In this document: piece after piece, positions 49,462 to 57,379 of the stretch
Layout of the letters: each line of letters opens with the position of its first letter
Numbering within the stretch: position 1 is the first letter of the stretch
From: an uncultured Oscillospiraceae bacterium
GTDB taxonomy: Bacteria > Bacillota > Clostridia > Oscillospirales > Acutalibacteraceae
Reading direction: 5' to 3'
NCBI GenBank assembly: GCA_900543395.1
Contig: UQQT01000005.1
Span: forward strand, 1-64,000
DNA length: 64,000 bases
Position numbers and translations under genes: made by a program
Notes under the pieces: generated by a model
The model's database searches: none
What the model was told of the DNA's origin: nothing
What the model saw: the letters and a program-made list of their open reading frames with translations, nothing else

Positions 49462-49508
49462 CCGAATAACAACGCGGATGGTGTTCCGAGTTGTTATTCG
49501 GTTTTTTT
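49462..49508 (+). terminator. intrinsic terminator of the GH5 gene
   Basis: CCGAATAACAAC and GTTGTTATTCGG, a perfect 12-base stem, followed by seven T residues. Confidence 0.92.
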
Positions 49509-49626
49509 ATGCTGAATATAAAATAAGCTATTTTTTCATATCATTACTAAATTCAGATAAACGAATATCTCTGTTAAAGAAATGCATCCCCCAACTTATT
49601 ATGGTGTACCGTATGAGTGTGTGATA

Positions 49627-50199
49627 TTAAAACGAATAAAACAGTATGCCGAGTCCGGCGGAAATTAGAATCAATAAAACAGGGGAGACGGCTTGTTTTT
49701 TTATTTTCTTAAAAATAAGAGCGGTTAGGGCGATAAGTGCGAAAATAATAATCGCCTTAAGGTCGGGTGTGATTTTGCAGCCGATCGATGAGAAATTGAA
49801 AAGTGCGCTTAAAAGCATTATTATGCCCGCTGATAGAATCATTGCTGCAATACACGGTCTGATTCCGTCAAGAAACGACTGCACCGCTCTGTATTTGAGA
49901 AGATTTTTCAGAATCAATGATATTATAAGAATTATTATGAACGACGGGAGAACGACTCCGAATGTCGCAGACAGCGCGCCGAGAATTCCGCCCTGCGAGG
50001 AGCCGATAAACGTTGCCATGTTAATGGCGAGAGGTCCCGGGGTGGACTCGGAAACGGCGATAAAATTCATAAGCTGATTTTCCGTCAGCCATCCGTTTGA
50101 AATAACCGTATCGCGTATGAGCGAAATCATACCGTAGCCGCCGCCGAACGAGAACGCTCCGATTTTTAGAAATTCGAGGAATAATTTTAAATATATCAT
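49627..50199 (-). CDS. chromate transporter family protein, second half-size subunit
   Basis: 190 residues with about six hydrophobic segments, a single CHR domain. The motif FSFGGGYGMISLIRD near the N-terminus and the ESTPGPLAINMATFIGSSQGGILGA segment are diagnostic. Short CHR proteins normally work as pairs. The physiological anion may be chromate, sulfate or something else. Its start overlaps the stop of the partner gene by four bases. Confidence 0.87.
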   Translation of the reverse strand: MIYLKLFLEFLKIGAFSFGGGYGMISLIRDTVISNGWLTENQLMNFIAVSESTPGPLAINMATFIGSSQGGILGALSATFGVVLPSFIIILIISLILKNLLKYRAVQSFLDGIRPCIAAMILSAGIIMLLSALFNFSSIGCKITPDLKAIIIFALIALTALIFKKIKKQAVSPVLLILISAGLGILFYSF

Positions 50200-50771
50200 T
50201 TCTTTGCTCCCCGCTTTTCTGTAAAGGCTTTAACCGCGTAAATTAATACGGCTATGAATCCGCATATAAGAATATAGTACACGCTCGAAAAATTGACGGC
50301 AAACAAGGAGCATGCCGTCATTGCCGTCAAAACGGAGACGGATATTATTATATTAAAAGCGTTTCGTTTCAGAGTTTTTAATATTTTGATTCCGGAGGAA
50401 ATTATGAGGTAAACGACGCACGCCTGAATTCCGCGAAAAGCGTAGGCGACGTATTTTAAACTTAAAAATTTATCGAGAAACAGCGAGATCACGTATATTA
50501 CGATAAAGCTCGGCAGGCATACGGCGAGTGTAGCAATAACTGAACCGATAACTCCGCCGATCTTGCATCCGACGTAGGTCGCGGAGTTTACCGCCATAGG
50601 ACCGGGCGTTGACTCGGAGATCGCCGTCATGTCGAGGAATTCGTCCTCCGTTATCCATTTGCGTTTTGTAACGAACTCGTTCTCAATCAGAGGGATCATG
50701 GCATAGCCGCCGCCGAATGAGAACGCGCCGATTTTAAGGAAAGAGAGAAACAGCGAGAGATATCTGTTCAT
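50196..50771 (-). CDS. chromate transporter family protein, first half-size subunit
   Basis: 191 residues, the partner of the following CHR gene. It carries FSFGGGYAMIPLIENEFV and ESTPGPMAVNSATYVGCKIGGVIGS, the same signatures as its neighbour. The two half-size proteins are probably inserted in opposite orientation to form one transporter. It is the first gene of the pair, and tRNA-Gln lies upstream on the same strand behind its own terminator. Confidence 0.87.
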   Translation of the reverse strand: MNRYLSLFLSFLKIGAFSFGGGYAMIPLIENEFVTKRKWITEDEFLDMTAISESTPGPMAVNSATYVGCKIGGVIGSVIATLAVCLPSFIVIYVISLFLDKFLSLKYVAYAFRGIQACVVYLIISSGIKILKTLKRNAFNIIISVSVLTAMTACSLFAVNFSSVYYILICGFIAVLIYAVKAFTEKRGAKK

Positions 50772-50805
50772 GTGAAATCATACTCCGTGATGAATTTGTT
50801 TCATT

Positions 50806-50838
50806 GAAAAAGACCAAGTCATGCGACTTGGTCTTTTA
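50806..50838 (-). terminator. terminator of the tRNA-Gln gene
   Basis: AGACCAAGT and ACTTGGTCT, a perfect nine-base stem with a six-base loop, then TTTTTC on the minus strand, directly after the CCA end of the tRNA. Confidence 0.85.
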
Positions 50839-50839
50839 A

Positions 50840-50913
50840 TGGCTGGGGAATAGGGATTCGAACCCCAACAAACAGAGTCAGAGTCTGTCGTGCTACCGTT
50901 ACACTATTCCCCA
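50840..50913 (-). tRNA. tRNA-Gln (anticodon CTG)
   Basis: 74 bases on the minus strand with an encoded CCA. Acceptor TGGGGAA pairs with TTCCCCA, the D arm is GTG/CAC, the anticodon stem is ACAGA/TCTGT with loop CTCTGAC giving anticodon CTG, and the T arm is TGGGG-TTCGAAT-CCCTA. All stems close. It reads the CAG codon. Confidence 0.96.
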
Positions 50914-51207
50914 ACGGAACGATATGTATTATATAACGGAGGATAGATTTTGTCAAGGGGTTTTGATTAAATTTTTTGTTTTTTTGGATTGGATTAATCA
51001 ATAAGGCATAGATTCATTATTTGTCGGATGCGAATAAAAATATATTTCTTTGATTATGCGTTATTTTCTGAATAACAAAAGTCAAAATGCACATATATAC
51101 AAGTATATAAATTCACTTGCAGATATAGCGGAAACAGCGATTTTTACGCTTTTTTATTTATAATCGGGTTTTTCGTGAATGTTTCCGAAATTGTCCGTCT
51201 ATTTCTG

Positions 51208-51663
51208 TTATTTGTATTTTCTGACGAGAGCGTTCATTTTCTTTATTTTACGTCTCCAAAGAATATACTTAGAGAGCCAAACAACAATAAAAATTGCAGT
51301 GAATATTCCCGCATAGGAGAGAAAACCGATGACGGAGTGCTTCATCCAGTTTGTAACATAAGCAATTGGCAGCATGATAACGCTGATAATCAGAAAGTAG
51401 ACACCGCTTTGCATTGAAAGGCTCCATGAGTCAATCTCCCAAATCACCGACGCCGACGCAAAGCCGGCTCCCATAATCGCACACAGAACAGTCTGCAGGA
51501 CTACAGCGTTCAACTCGCTTCCCATTGCAGCTGTAAGCTCAGGAGTAACGGAATAAAAAGAACCGTTTCCTATGAAGGCGGAAATAATCAGAGTAATCAC
51601 AAATCCAATGGCAATTCCCGTCGGCAATCCGAGTAATCCGCGCATTATAATTTTCTTTTTCAT
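51208..51663 (-). CDS. DUF3021-type membrane protein
   Basis: 151 residues with four hydrophobic segments and a basic C-terminal tail. This is the pattern of DUF3021 proteins, which typically accompany a LytTR-domain regulator and in some systems restrain it at the membrane. The ATG at 51663 is preferred because GGAG lies at suitable spacing; the longer frame starts at 51687. The LytTR gene is upstream on the same strand but 276 bases away, more than the usual close coupling. Confidence 0.75.
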   Translation of the reverse strand: MKKKIIMRGLLGLPTGIAIGFVITLIISAFIGNGSFYSVTPELTAAMGSELNAVVLQTVLCAIMGAGFASASVIWEIDSWSLSMQSGVYFLIISVIMLPIAYVTNWMKHSVIGFLSYAGIFTAIFIVVWLSKYILWRRKIKKMNALVRKYK

Positions 51664-51939
51664 AATTAATCTCCATTCTGCCGACAACGCGCCGGCGCAA
51701 ATAGTAATTTATGAGTGCCGACCGACGGCGATTTTCTATTATATAATTGTTTTGAGTGAAAATATGCACTGTAACGCAAGTGTTATTGAATTACAGAATA
51801 CATTTTCGCCTAAAACGGGATTTCAAACGGCGATGGAACTTTTTTTTGAGCGCAAATAAGTGTTGACCTTAAGTACATACGCTGAAAAATGCTTTGGCAA
51901 ATATTGAATTGTGCAATATCCTTTTTCACGCTAACCGCC

Positions 51940-52380
51940 TTATAACCCCAACAACTGTTTGATTTTTGCAACATATCGTCTTGAAGCGTAAGTAACGGTT
52001 CCGTTTGAGAGGGAAACACAAATGGTTCCTACAAAGCTCAGGTCAAAGCTGACGACCTTTTTCAGATTAATAATCTCGCCGTTTGAGATTCGTACAAAGG
52101 AACGATCCGCAAGCCTCTGTTCTGCCTCGTACAGACGCATCCGGAGAAGATGAACGCCGTTTTCTGCTTCGGCATAGACCTTGCCGTCTGACGCATAAAT
52201 ACGATAAATTGCGTCCGGCTCAAGCATTGAAACCCGGTCGTCTTTGAAGCCTGCAAGCATCCTGCTTTGTCCGCTCGAAAGCCGTTTTATGATTTCGTTG
52301 ATTTCCTCGGTCATTTTGTCTGTTACAACGATGACTCTCGGTTCGACGCAGTTCTCGTCGATTTTAATCTCGATCTTCAT
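51940..52380 (-). CDS. LytTR-type DNA-binding regulator
   Basis: 146 residues without a receiver domain. Residues about 45-146 form the LytTR beta fold: DAIYRIYASDGKVYAEAENGVHLLRMRLYEAEQRL, FVRISNGEIINLKKV and the C-terminal VTYASRRYVAKIKQLLG. Stand-alone LytTR regulators often work with a membrane partner encoded next door, here the DUF3021 protein. Target genes are unknown; they may include their own promoter. It would bind as direct repeats of about nine bases, which I could not place with confidence. Confidence 0.85.
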   Translation of the reverse strand: MKIEIKIDENCVEPRVIVVTDKMTEEINEIIKRLSSGQSRMLAGFKDDRVSMLEPDAIYRIYASDGKVYAEAENGVHLLRMRLYEAEQRLADRSFVRISNGEIINLKKVVSFDLSFVGTICVSLSNGTVTYASRRYVAKIKQLLGL

Positions 52381-52684
52381 TATGGTTTCTCCCTTCCGCA
52401 GTTATATTATAAAGGTTTTTAAAGATTACTTCCGCTGTTGCGCGATAAACGGAGGTTATTTGAGTATAGACGGTTAATTATAGCAGGTAATAACGCAAAA
52501 ATGATATACCGGATTGTTTGCGGAAATAAAATAATATTTCTTCTGTATATCCTTCAGCCATACAGATAAACAGATAATCCTGACAGGATTTACAATAAGC
52601 ATCATTAAGAGCCGCTGTCACAAGGTCATGCGAAGGCGTCATTATCTATATGAATTATATATTCGTTCGACTCGGAAAAGCAAG
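52381..52684. other. intergenic stretch without a supported gene
   Basis: About 300 bases between the LytTR gene and the upp terminator, both on the minus strand. A TATAAT-like element about 35-40 bases upstream of the LytTR start may be part of its promoter. A small AATCCTG/CAGGATT hairpin is near 52575. Nothing else was recognised. Confidence 0.4.
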
Positions 52685-52723
52685 ATAAAAAACGGAACCG
52701 AAAATAAATGCGGTTCCGTTTTA
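52685..52723 (-). terminator. intrinsic terminator of upp
   Basis: ACGGAACCG and CGGTTCCGT arms with an A-rich loop, followed on the minus strand by TTTTTTATC; it may also function in the other direction. Confidence 0.85.
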
Positions 52724-52741
52724 TGAAATATCAAAAAATAA

Positions 52742-53371
52742 TTATTTGGTTCCGAAGATTCTGTCTCCGGCGTCGCCGAGACCGGGGATGATATATCCGT
52801 GGTCGTTAAGCTTTTCATCGAGAGCGGCGCAGTAGATATCTACGTCGGGATGAGCCGCCGCAAGAGCGTTAAGTCCCTCGGGAGCTGCGATGGTGCACAT
52901 GAACTTGATGGTCTTGGGACCTCTCTTTTTAATCTGGGTTATAGCGTCAATAGCCGAACCGCCGGTTGCACACATCGGGTCAACTACGAAAACTTCGCGC
53001 TCGCTGATGTCGGCGGGGAGCTTGCAGTAATATTCAACGGGCTGGAGCGTTTCAGGGTCACGGTAAAGTCCGATATGTCCGACTCTGGCGGCGGGGATGA
53101 TAGTAAGAACGCCGTCAACCATTCCGAGACCCGCTCTGAGAATGGGAACGATGGCGAGTTTCTTACCTGCAAGGTGCTTGGTTACTGTTTTTGCGACGGG
53201 AGTCTCAATCTCGACGTCCGTTAAGGGAAGGTCTCTTGTTGCCTCGTATGTCATAAGCATTGCGATTTCGCTTATAAGAGTTCTGAATTCGTAAGTGCTT
53301 GTGCCCTTGTCTCTGAGGATCGAAAGCTTATGCTGAATAAGCGGATGATCCAATACTGTAATTTTGCCCAT
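52742..53371 (-). CDS. upp: uracil phosphoribosyltransferase
   Basis: 209 residues, full length. The PRPP-binding loop region is seen as VFVVDPMCATGGSAIDAI near residue 130, with GLGMVDGVLTIIPAARVGHIGLYRDPETLQPVEYY before it and the uracil-binding GYIIPGLGDAGDRIFGT at the C-terminus. It salvages uracil to UMP. GGAGG precedes the ATG. It follows rpiB on the same strand, separated by a hairpin. Confidence 0.97.
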   Translation of the reverse strand: MGKITVLDHPLIQHKLSILRDKGTSTYEFRTLISEIAMLMTYEATRDLPLTDVEIETPVAKTVTKHLAGKKLAIVPILRAGLGMVDGVLTIIPAARVGHIGLYRDPETLQPVEYYCKLPADISEREVFVVDPMCATGGSAIDAITQIKKRGPKTIKFMCTIAAPEGLNALAAAHPDVDIYCAALDEKLNDHGYIIPGLGDAGDRIFGTK

Positions 53372-53401
53372 TTAATATTCCTCCAAAAATTTATTAACAC
53401 A

Positions 53402-53443
53402 TAAAAACGAGGAAATGACAGAACCCGAAAGATCTGCATTTCC
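53402..53443 (-). terminator. hairpin between rpiB and upp
   Basis: GGGAAATGCAGA and TCTGTCATTTCC arms on the minus strand with one mismatch, followed by TCGTTTTTATG. It could end or attenuate rpiB transcription before upp. Confidence 0.6.
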
Positions 53444-53450
53444 CGTAATT

Positions 53451-53897
53451 TTATTGATTTTCGTTCTCAAGCGCGGTGATGAGGTCAATGCGTCTCTGAT
53501 GTCTGCCTCCCTCAAATTCCGTGTTGAGAAATACCTCGACAAGCTCGAGTGCCTCGCCCTTGCCGATAACTCTGCTGCCCATGCATAAAACGTTGGCGTC
53601 GTTGTGAAGTCTTGTATATTTCGCGCTGAAATAGTCCGAACAGCACGCCGCGCGTATTCCCTTGACCTTATTTGCGGCAATGGAAATGCCGATACCTGTT
53701 CCGCAGCAGAGAATACCTCTGTCACACTCGCCGGAAATAATCTTATCGCACGTAAGCTTTGCCTGAATCGGATAATCGGCGGAATCCGTGTTATAAACTC
53801 CGCAGTCAATGTATTCGTAACCCTTATCCTCGAGATACTTTCTTATTTCCTCTTTTAATTCAAAACCCGCGTGGTCGCTGCCGATAGCTATTTTCAT
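53451..53897 (-). CDS. rpiB: ribose-5-phosphate isomerase B
   Basis: 148 residues, RpiB/LacAB family. Motifs: IAIGSDHAGFELKEEIRKYL at the N-terminus, GILCCGTGIGISIAANKVKGIRAA with the catalytic Cys region, and HNDANVLCMGSRVIG. It interconverts ribose 5-phosphate and ribulose 5-phosphate; allose 6-phosphate isomerisation is possible in the family. Its start overlaps the tsaB stop by four bases (ATGA). Confidence 0.95.
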   Translation of the reverse strand: MKIAIGSDHAGFELKEEIRKYLEDKGYEYIDCGVYNTDSADYPIQAKLTCDKIISGECDRGILCCGTGIGISIAANKVKGIRAACCSDYFSAKYTRLHNDANVLCMGSRVIGKGEALELVEVFLNTEFEGGRHQRRIDLITALENENQ

Positions 53898-54604
53898 GCG
53901 TTTTTCTCCTTTTTCTTTTTTAATTCTCTTTCAGCCTGCGAAAGTCTTAAATAAGACGGCGCAAGGGCGAATGAGGAACATGTTTCCCCGGTTTCGTTAT
54001 AAATATCGTATGCGCGCAGGGCAATACCTGCCGCAGACTGATACTTGATAATTTCGCTCGCTTTTGATACGTTCGGGAGATAATCCTTCAGATATTTATA
54101 TGAAATATCTGCCCCGTCACCTATAAGTATAATCCTTTTCGAAATTTTTTCAATATCATTTTTAAGTTCTTCGAGAGATATTGCCCTGTCGGGACAAAGT
54201 CTCGTCATTTTACCGTCCTCAAAAGAGAACAGCGCGTTATATACCTGCGAGCACCTCGCGTCCATTACGGCGCAGGCGACCGCGTCGGAATCTTTGAGCG
54301 GATATGCTATCCCCTCGAGCGTGGAGACGGGAATACAGGGTATGTCGTTTTTAAGGGCAAGTCCCTTAGCCGCCGCAACTCCTATTCGGATTCCCGTAAA
54401 AGAACCGGGACCGACCGCCGCGGATATTACGTCGATATCTGCAAGCGTGAGCGAAGTGTATTCAAGAGCCTTTGTAACAAGAGGCATAAGCGTTACCGAG
54501 TGGGTAAGTCCGTTATTTAAATATAAATTACATAAAAGCTTGCCGTCTCTTACGATTGCCGCCGAAGCGGAGACAGCAGAGCTTTCAAGCGCGAGAATAT
54601 TCAT
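53894..54604 (-). CDS. tsaB: tRNA threonylcarbamoyladenosine biosynthesis protein TsaB
   Basis: 236 residues, an inactive ASKHA-fold partner of TsaD. It begins MNILALESSAVSASAAIV and has VGPGSFTGIRIGVAAAKGLAL near residue 65, both TsaB signatures. With TsaD and TsaE it forms the complex that places threonylcarbamoyl on A37 of ANN-decoding tRNAs. tsaE abuts it upstream without a gap. tsaD and rimI, often next to it, are not in this window. Confidence 0.94.
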   Translation of the reverse strand: MNILALESSAVSASAAIVRDGKLLCNLYLNNGLTHSVTLMPLVTKALEYTSLTLADIDVISAAVGPGSFTGIRIGVAAAKGLALKNDIPCIPVSTLEGIAYPLKDSDAVACAVMDARCSQVYNALFSFEDGKMTRLCPDRAISLEELKNDIEKISKRIILIGDGADISYKYLKDYLPNVSKASEIIKYQSAAGIALRAYDIYNETGETCSSFALAPSYLRLSQAERELKKKKEKNA

Positions 54605-55030
54605 TTAATATCCGCCTCCGTCGAAAGTTATTTTCCGCCCGAAGTCGGAATCCGTTTTCTCCATGGTAATATAAATCGTATTTTCGGGCAGGGCTGATTC
54701 AATATTTTCACTCCACTCGATAAAAAGCACGTTTTCATCCGTCATGTAATCGAAAAATCCCGTGGAGTAAAGTGAATCCCAGTCCTCGACTCTGTACATG
54801 TCGAAATGATATATATGCGGTTTGCCCCCATAGTCGTTTACTATGGCGAACGTCGGACTCGATACAAGATCGCCGACCCCGAGCGCGGACGCGACCCCCG
54901 AGACGAACGTGGTCTTGCCCATGCCGAGACCGCCTTTAAAAGCGACGACCTCTCCGCCTTTTAATTTCAATGCGAATTTTTCCGCCAGAGCGCGCGTTTC
55001 GTCGGGAGAGGACGTAAAAAATTCTCTCAT
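54605..55030 (-). CDS. tsaE: tRNA threonylcarbamoyladenosine biosynthesis ATPase TsaE
   Basis: 141 residues. The Walker A motif FKGGLGMGKTTFVSGVA near residue 33, SSPTFAIVNDY with the conserved Ser/Thr, HFDMYRVEDWDSLYSTGFFDYM and VLFIEWSEN match TsaE (YjeE). It hydrolyses ATP to reset the TsaBD complex. The ATG at 55030 gives the family length; an upstream in-frame start would add 16 residues without a better ribosome site. It is the first gene of the tsaE-tsaB-rpiB unit. Confidence 0.94.
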   Translation of the reverse strand: MREFFTSSPDETRALAEKFALKLKGGEVVAFKGGLGMGKTTFVSGVASALGVGDLVSSPTFAIVNDYGGKPHIYHFDMYRVEDWDSLYSTGFFDYMTDENVLFIEWSENIESALPENTIYITMEKTDSDFGRKITFDGGGY

Positions 55031-55175
55031 TATCTCAATTAGTCCTTTATAAAAAATTAATACGTCAAATACTTGCAATATACGCGTCTAAATTATATAA
55101 TTGTTGTATATGTATTATCTGCCGTTTTTGTCTGCGGCCGTCAATTTTCTACGTATAAACAAGGAAAGACTTTTT

Positions 55176-56354
55176 ATGAAACAGATTATAGCATATATTA
55201 AAACTTTTATCAAGGAAACTGACATTTTTTTATCGCTTCTTTGTATAAGCGCGTCGGTTTACGGAGTGCTGATGGTTTATTCCGCGACGTATTCGTCCGT
55301 AAAAGAGGGCGCGTTTATTTCAAGAGATGCGAAAACCATGATAATGGCAGTCGGCGTAGGAATAGCCGCCGCGCTGATAATTTCGCTGATAGACTATGAA
55401 ATCTTTCTGCGGCTGTGGCCGTTGGCAGGGGCTGTGTGCATCGGACTTATGATTCTGACATTGTTAATAGGCGTAGGTCCCGAATCGAGAAGTGATGTTA
55501 AAACATGGATCGTACTGGGTAATACGGGACTGTACTTTCAGCCGTCGGAGCTTGTAAAAATCGGATTTATCATAACTTTTTCGGCTCATCTTGACAAAGT
55601 CAGAGAGGAAATAGGTAAATTAAAAAATGTGCTGATGCTCTGCGTTCACGGGGCGATTCCCGTTCTGCTCGTCGCGGTCAGCGGAGATATGGGAAGCGCG
55701 CTCGTATTTATGTGCATTTTTATAGTAATGATGTTCTGCGCGGGACTGCCGATGCGTTATTTCGGACTCGGTGCGGTCGCTGTCGCGGGTGCTGTTCCGC
55801 TTGCGTGGAAATTCGTTTTAAAACAGCTTCAGAAAGACAGATTTTTAGCCCTTATTCATCCCGATGAATACGAGGATATTATTTACCAGCAAGAGCAGGG
55901 ACTTAAAGCCATAAGCTCCGGCGGATTCTGGGGCAGGGGATTTTTACAGGGAACATATACACAGAGAGGACTTGTTCCCGAGAGTGAAAACGATATGATT
56001 TTTTCCGTCGTCGGCGAGGAAGCGGGACTTTTCGGCTGTATTATCGCGCTGCTGATTTTTATTCTTATAATTGCAAGACTTGTCAGAAACGGCAATAAGG
56101 CGAGGAACAACGCGGGTTCTCTCCTGTGTTACGGTACGGCGGCTATGATAGGCAGCCAGGTGCTTATTAACATAGGAATGTGTCTTGAACTCCTGCCCGT
56201 TATAGGAATCACGCTTCCGTTTTTCTCCGCGGGCGGAAGCTCGAATCTGTGTATACATCTCGCCGTCGGTCTTATGTTGAGCGTATACAGATACGAACAG
56301 GAACATGCTGCCGTCAATTTCAGACCCGGGCGTATCGACCTGTGGGGCGATTGA
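55176..56354 (+). CDS. SEDS-family cell-wall polymerase (RodA/FtsW-type)
   Basis: 392 residues with ten membrane segments. SEDS features seen are VYGVLMVYSAT in TM1, WIVLGNTGLYFQPSELVKIGFI, the large loop with PESENDMIFSVVGEEAGLFG carrying the conserved Asp/Glu region, and LPFFSAGGSSNL near the end. It polymerises glycan strands together with a class B PBP. RodA, FtsW and SpoVE cannot be separated by eye. The ATG at 55176 is fixed by GGAAAG. It is followed by a terminator and then the phage-type gene cluster. Confidence 0.9.
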   Translation: MKQIIAYIKTFIKETDIFLSLLCISASVYGVLMVYSATYSSVKEGAFISRDAKTMIMAVGVGIAAALIISLIDYEIFLRLWPLAGAVCIGLMILTLLIGVGPESRSDVKTWIVLGNTGLYFQPSELVKIGFIITFSAHLDKVREEIGKLKNVLMLCVHGAIPVLLVAVSGDMGSALVFMCIFIVMMFCAGLPMRYFGLGAVAVAGAVPLAWKFVLKQLQKDRFLALIHPDEYEDIIYQQEQGLKAISSGGFWGRGFLQGTYTQRGLVPESENDMIFSVVGEEAGLFGCIIALLIFILIIARLVRNGNKARNNAGSLLCYGTAAMIGSQVLINIGMCLELLPVIGITLPFFSAGGSSNLCIHLAVGLMLSVYRYEQEHAAVNFRPGRIDLWGD

Positions 56355-56379
56355 TTTTTATAATAATATAAATATTTTT

Positions 56380-56415
56380 AACGCTGTGTTACTTCGGTTT
56401 CACGGCGTTTTTTTG
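56380..56415 (+). terminator. intrinsic terminator of the SEDS gene
   Basis: AACGCTGTG and CACGGCGTT arms with one G-T pair, followed by a run of T. It marks the boundary between host genes and the phage-type cluster. Confidence 0.8.
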
Positions 56416-56509
56416 TTGACCTTTTTCGGGGTAGGCGGGATGTAAAAACGAGGCGGATATGTCATATAATCGTCACGCACCCGGCAAGGGGGAGAAAGGA
56501 GAAATGCAA

Positions 56510-57355
56510 GTGTCCCGAAAAAAGACAAATCAGACGCCGAAAACAACCGACGGCGTCGAAAAATCCGACGGCGTTAAAAACGCCGAAAAAAATGCGGACG
56601 AAGAAAAAGACGTTTTCGTTTCGGAGAAGAGCAAATCCGAATCGGAAAACGGCGGCGGTTCCGTACAGGGCGGCGAGTATGAGTCGTTCAGAAAGAAATA
56701 CGCCGACCGTATCGAGAGCGAAAGAAACGTTCATGTCAGAAAATCATGCGAAAAAGCCGTGCACGTGCTTTCAAAGCTCGATTCCATGCTCAACATTCTT
56801 GCCTTAAGGTACGGCGTAAATCCCGGAGATATCGACGGTATTGTAAGGGGTGTTATGACGGATCCCGCAATGAGCGAGGGCGTTATAACAAAACGCGGAT
56901 GCACGATAGAGCAGATGACGAGGATGGACGAACTCGAACGCGAAAACGCAATGCTCAAAGAGCAGGCAACCGAATTTTACAGAATGAGACATAACGAAGA
57001 TATGTTCTCCAAATGGGAGAGCGAGGCAGAGAAGATCAGAAAGCTTTACGATCCCGGATTCGATTTGAAAAGTCAGATAGCTTCCGATCCCGAATTTTTC
57101 AGACTCTTAAAAAGCGGAGTCAGCGCGGATTCTGCGTTCTATTTACGTCACAAGGAGGAAATAGACGAGTCCGCGGCGAAGAAGATGAACGAGGCGTTTG
57201 TCGGAAACGTAATGGCGAGGGGTATTCGTCCGAATGAAAACGGAAATTCCGACATATCGTCGGCTTCGTTTTCTGCCGACGTGAAAAATCTGTCAAAAAA
57301 AGCCCGCGAGGACATAAGACGTAAGGTCAAAGCGGGAGAAAAAATTTATTTCTGA
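56510..57355 (+). CDS. phage scaffold-like protein
   Basis: 281 residues from the GTG at 56510, chosen because AAGGAG lies eight bases upstream; an ATG at 56504 and a longer frame from 56459 are possible. A TATAAT at 56465-56470 may be the promoter -10. The first 60 residues are charged and low in complexity. The middle is helical with a coiled-coil segment (TRMDELERENAMLKEQATEF). The C-terminus RPNENG ... DVKNLSKKAREDIRRKVKAGEKIYF has the short basic helix typical of capsid-binding scaffold tails. It directly precedes the capsid gene, the usual scaffold position, and would be absent from finished particles. Confidence 0.65.
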   Translation: MSRKKTNQTPKTTDGVEKSDGVKNAEKNADEEKDVFVSEKSKSESENGGGSVQGGEYESFRKKYADRIESERNVHVRKSCEKAVHVLSKLDSMLNILALRYGVNPGDIDGIVRGVMTDPAMSEGVITKRGCTIEQMTRMDELERENAMLKEQATEFYRMRHNEDMFSKWESEAEKIRKLYDPGFDLKSQIASDPEFFRLLKSGVSADSAFYLRHKEEIDESAAKKMNEAFVGNVMARGIRPNENGNSDISSASFSADVKNLSKKAREDIRRKVKAGEKIYF

Positions 57356-57379
57356 TAAAAACGAAAGGGGAAAAAAGAA

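Noticed and set aside
50840..50913. tRNA-Gln as an integration site for the phage-type cluster
   Set aside because: It is 5.6 kb from the cluster with housekeeping genes in between, and no integrase or duplicated tRNA 3' end was found.
51810..52019. 69-residue open frame on the minus strand near the LytTR gene
   Set aside because: It overlaps the 3' end of the LytTR gene in another frame and has no independent support.
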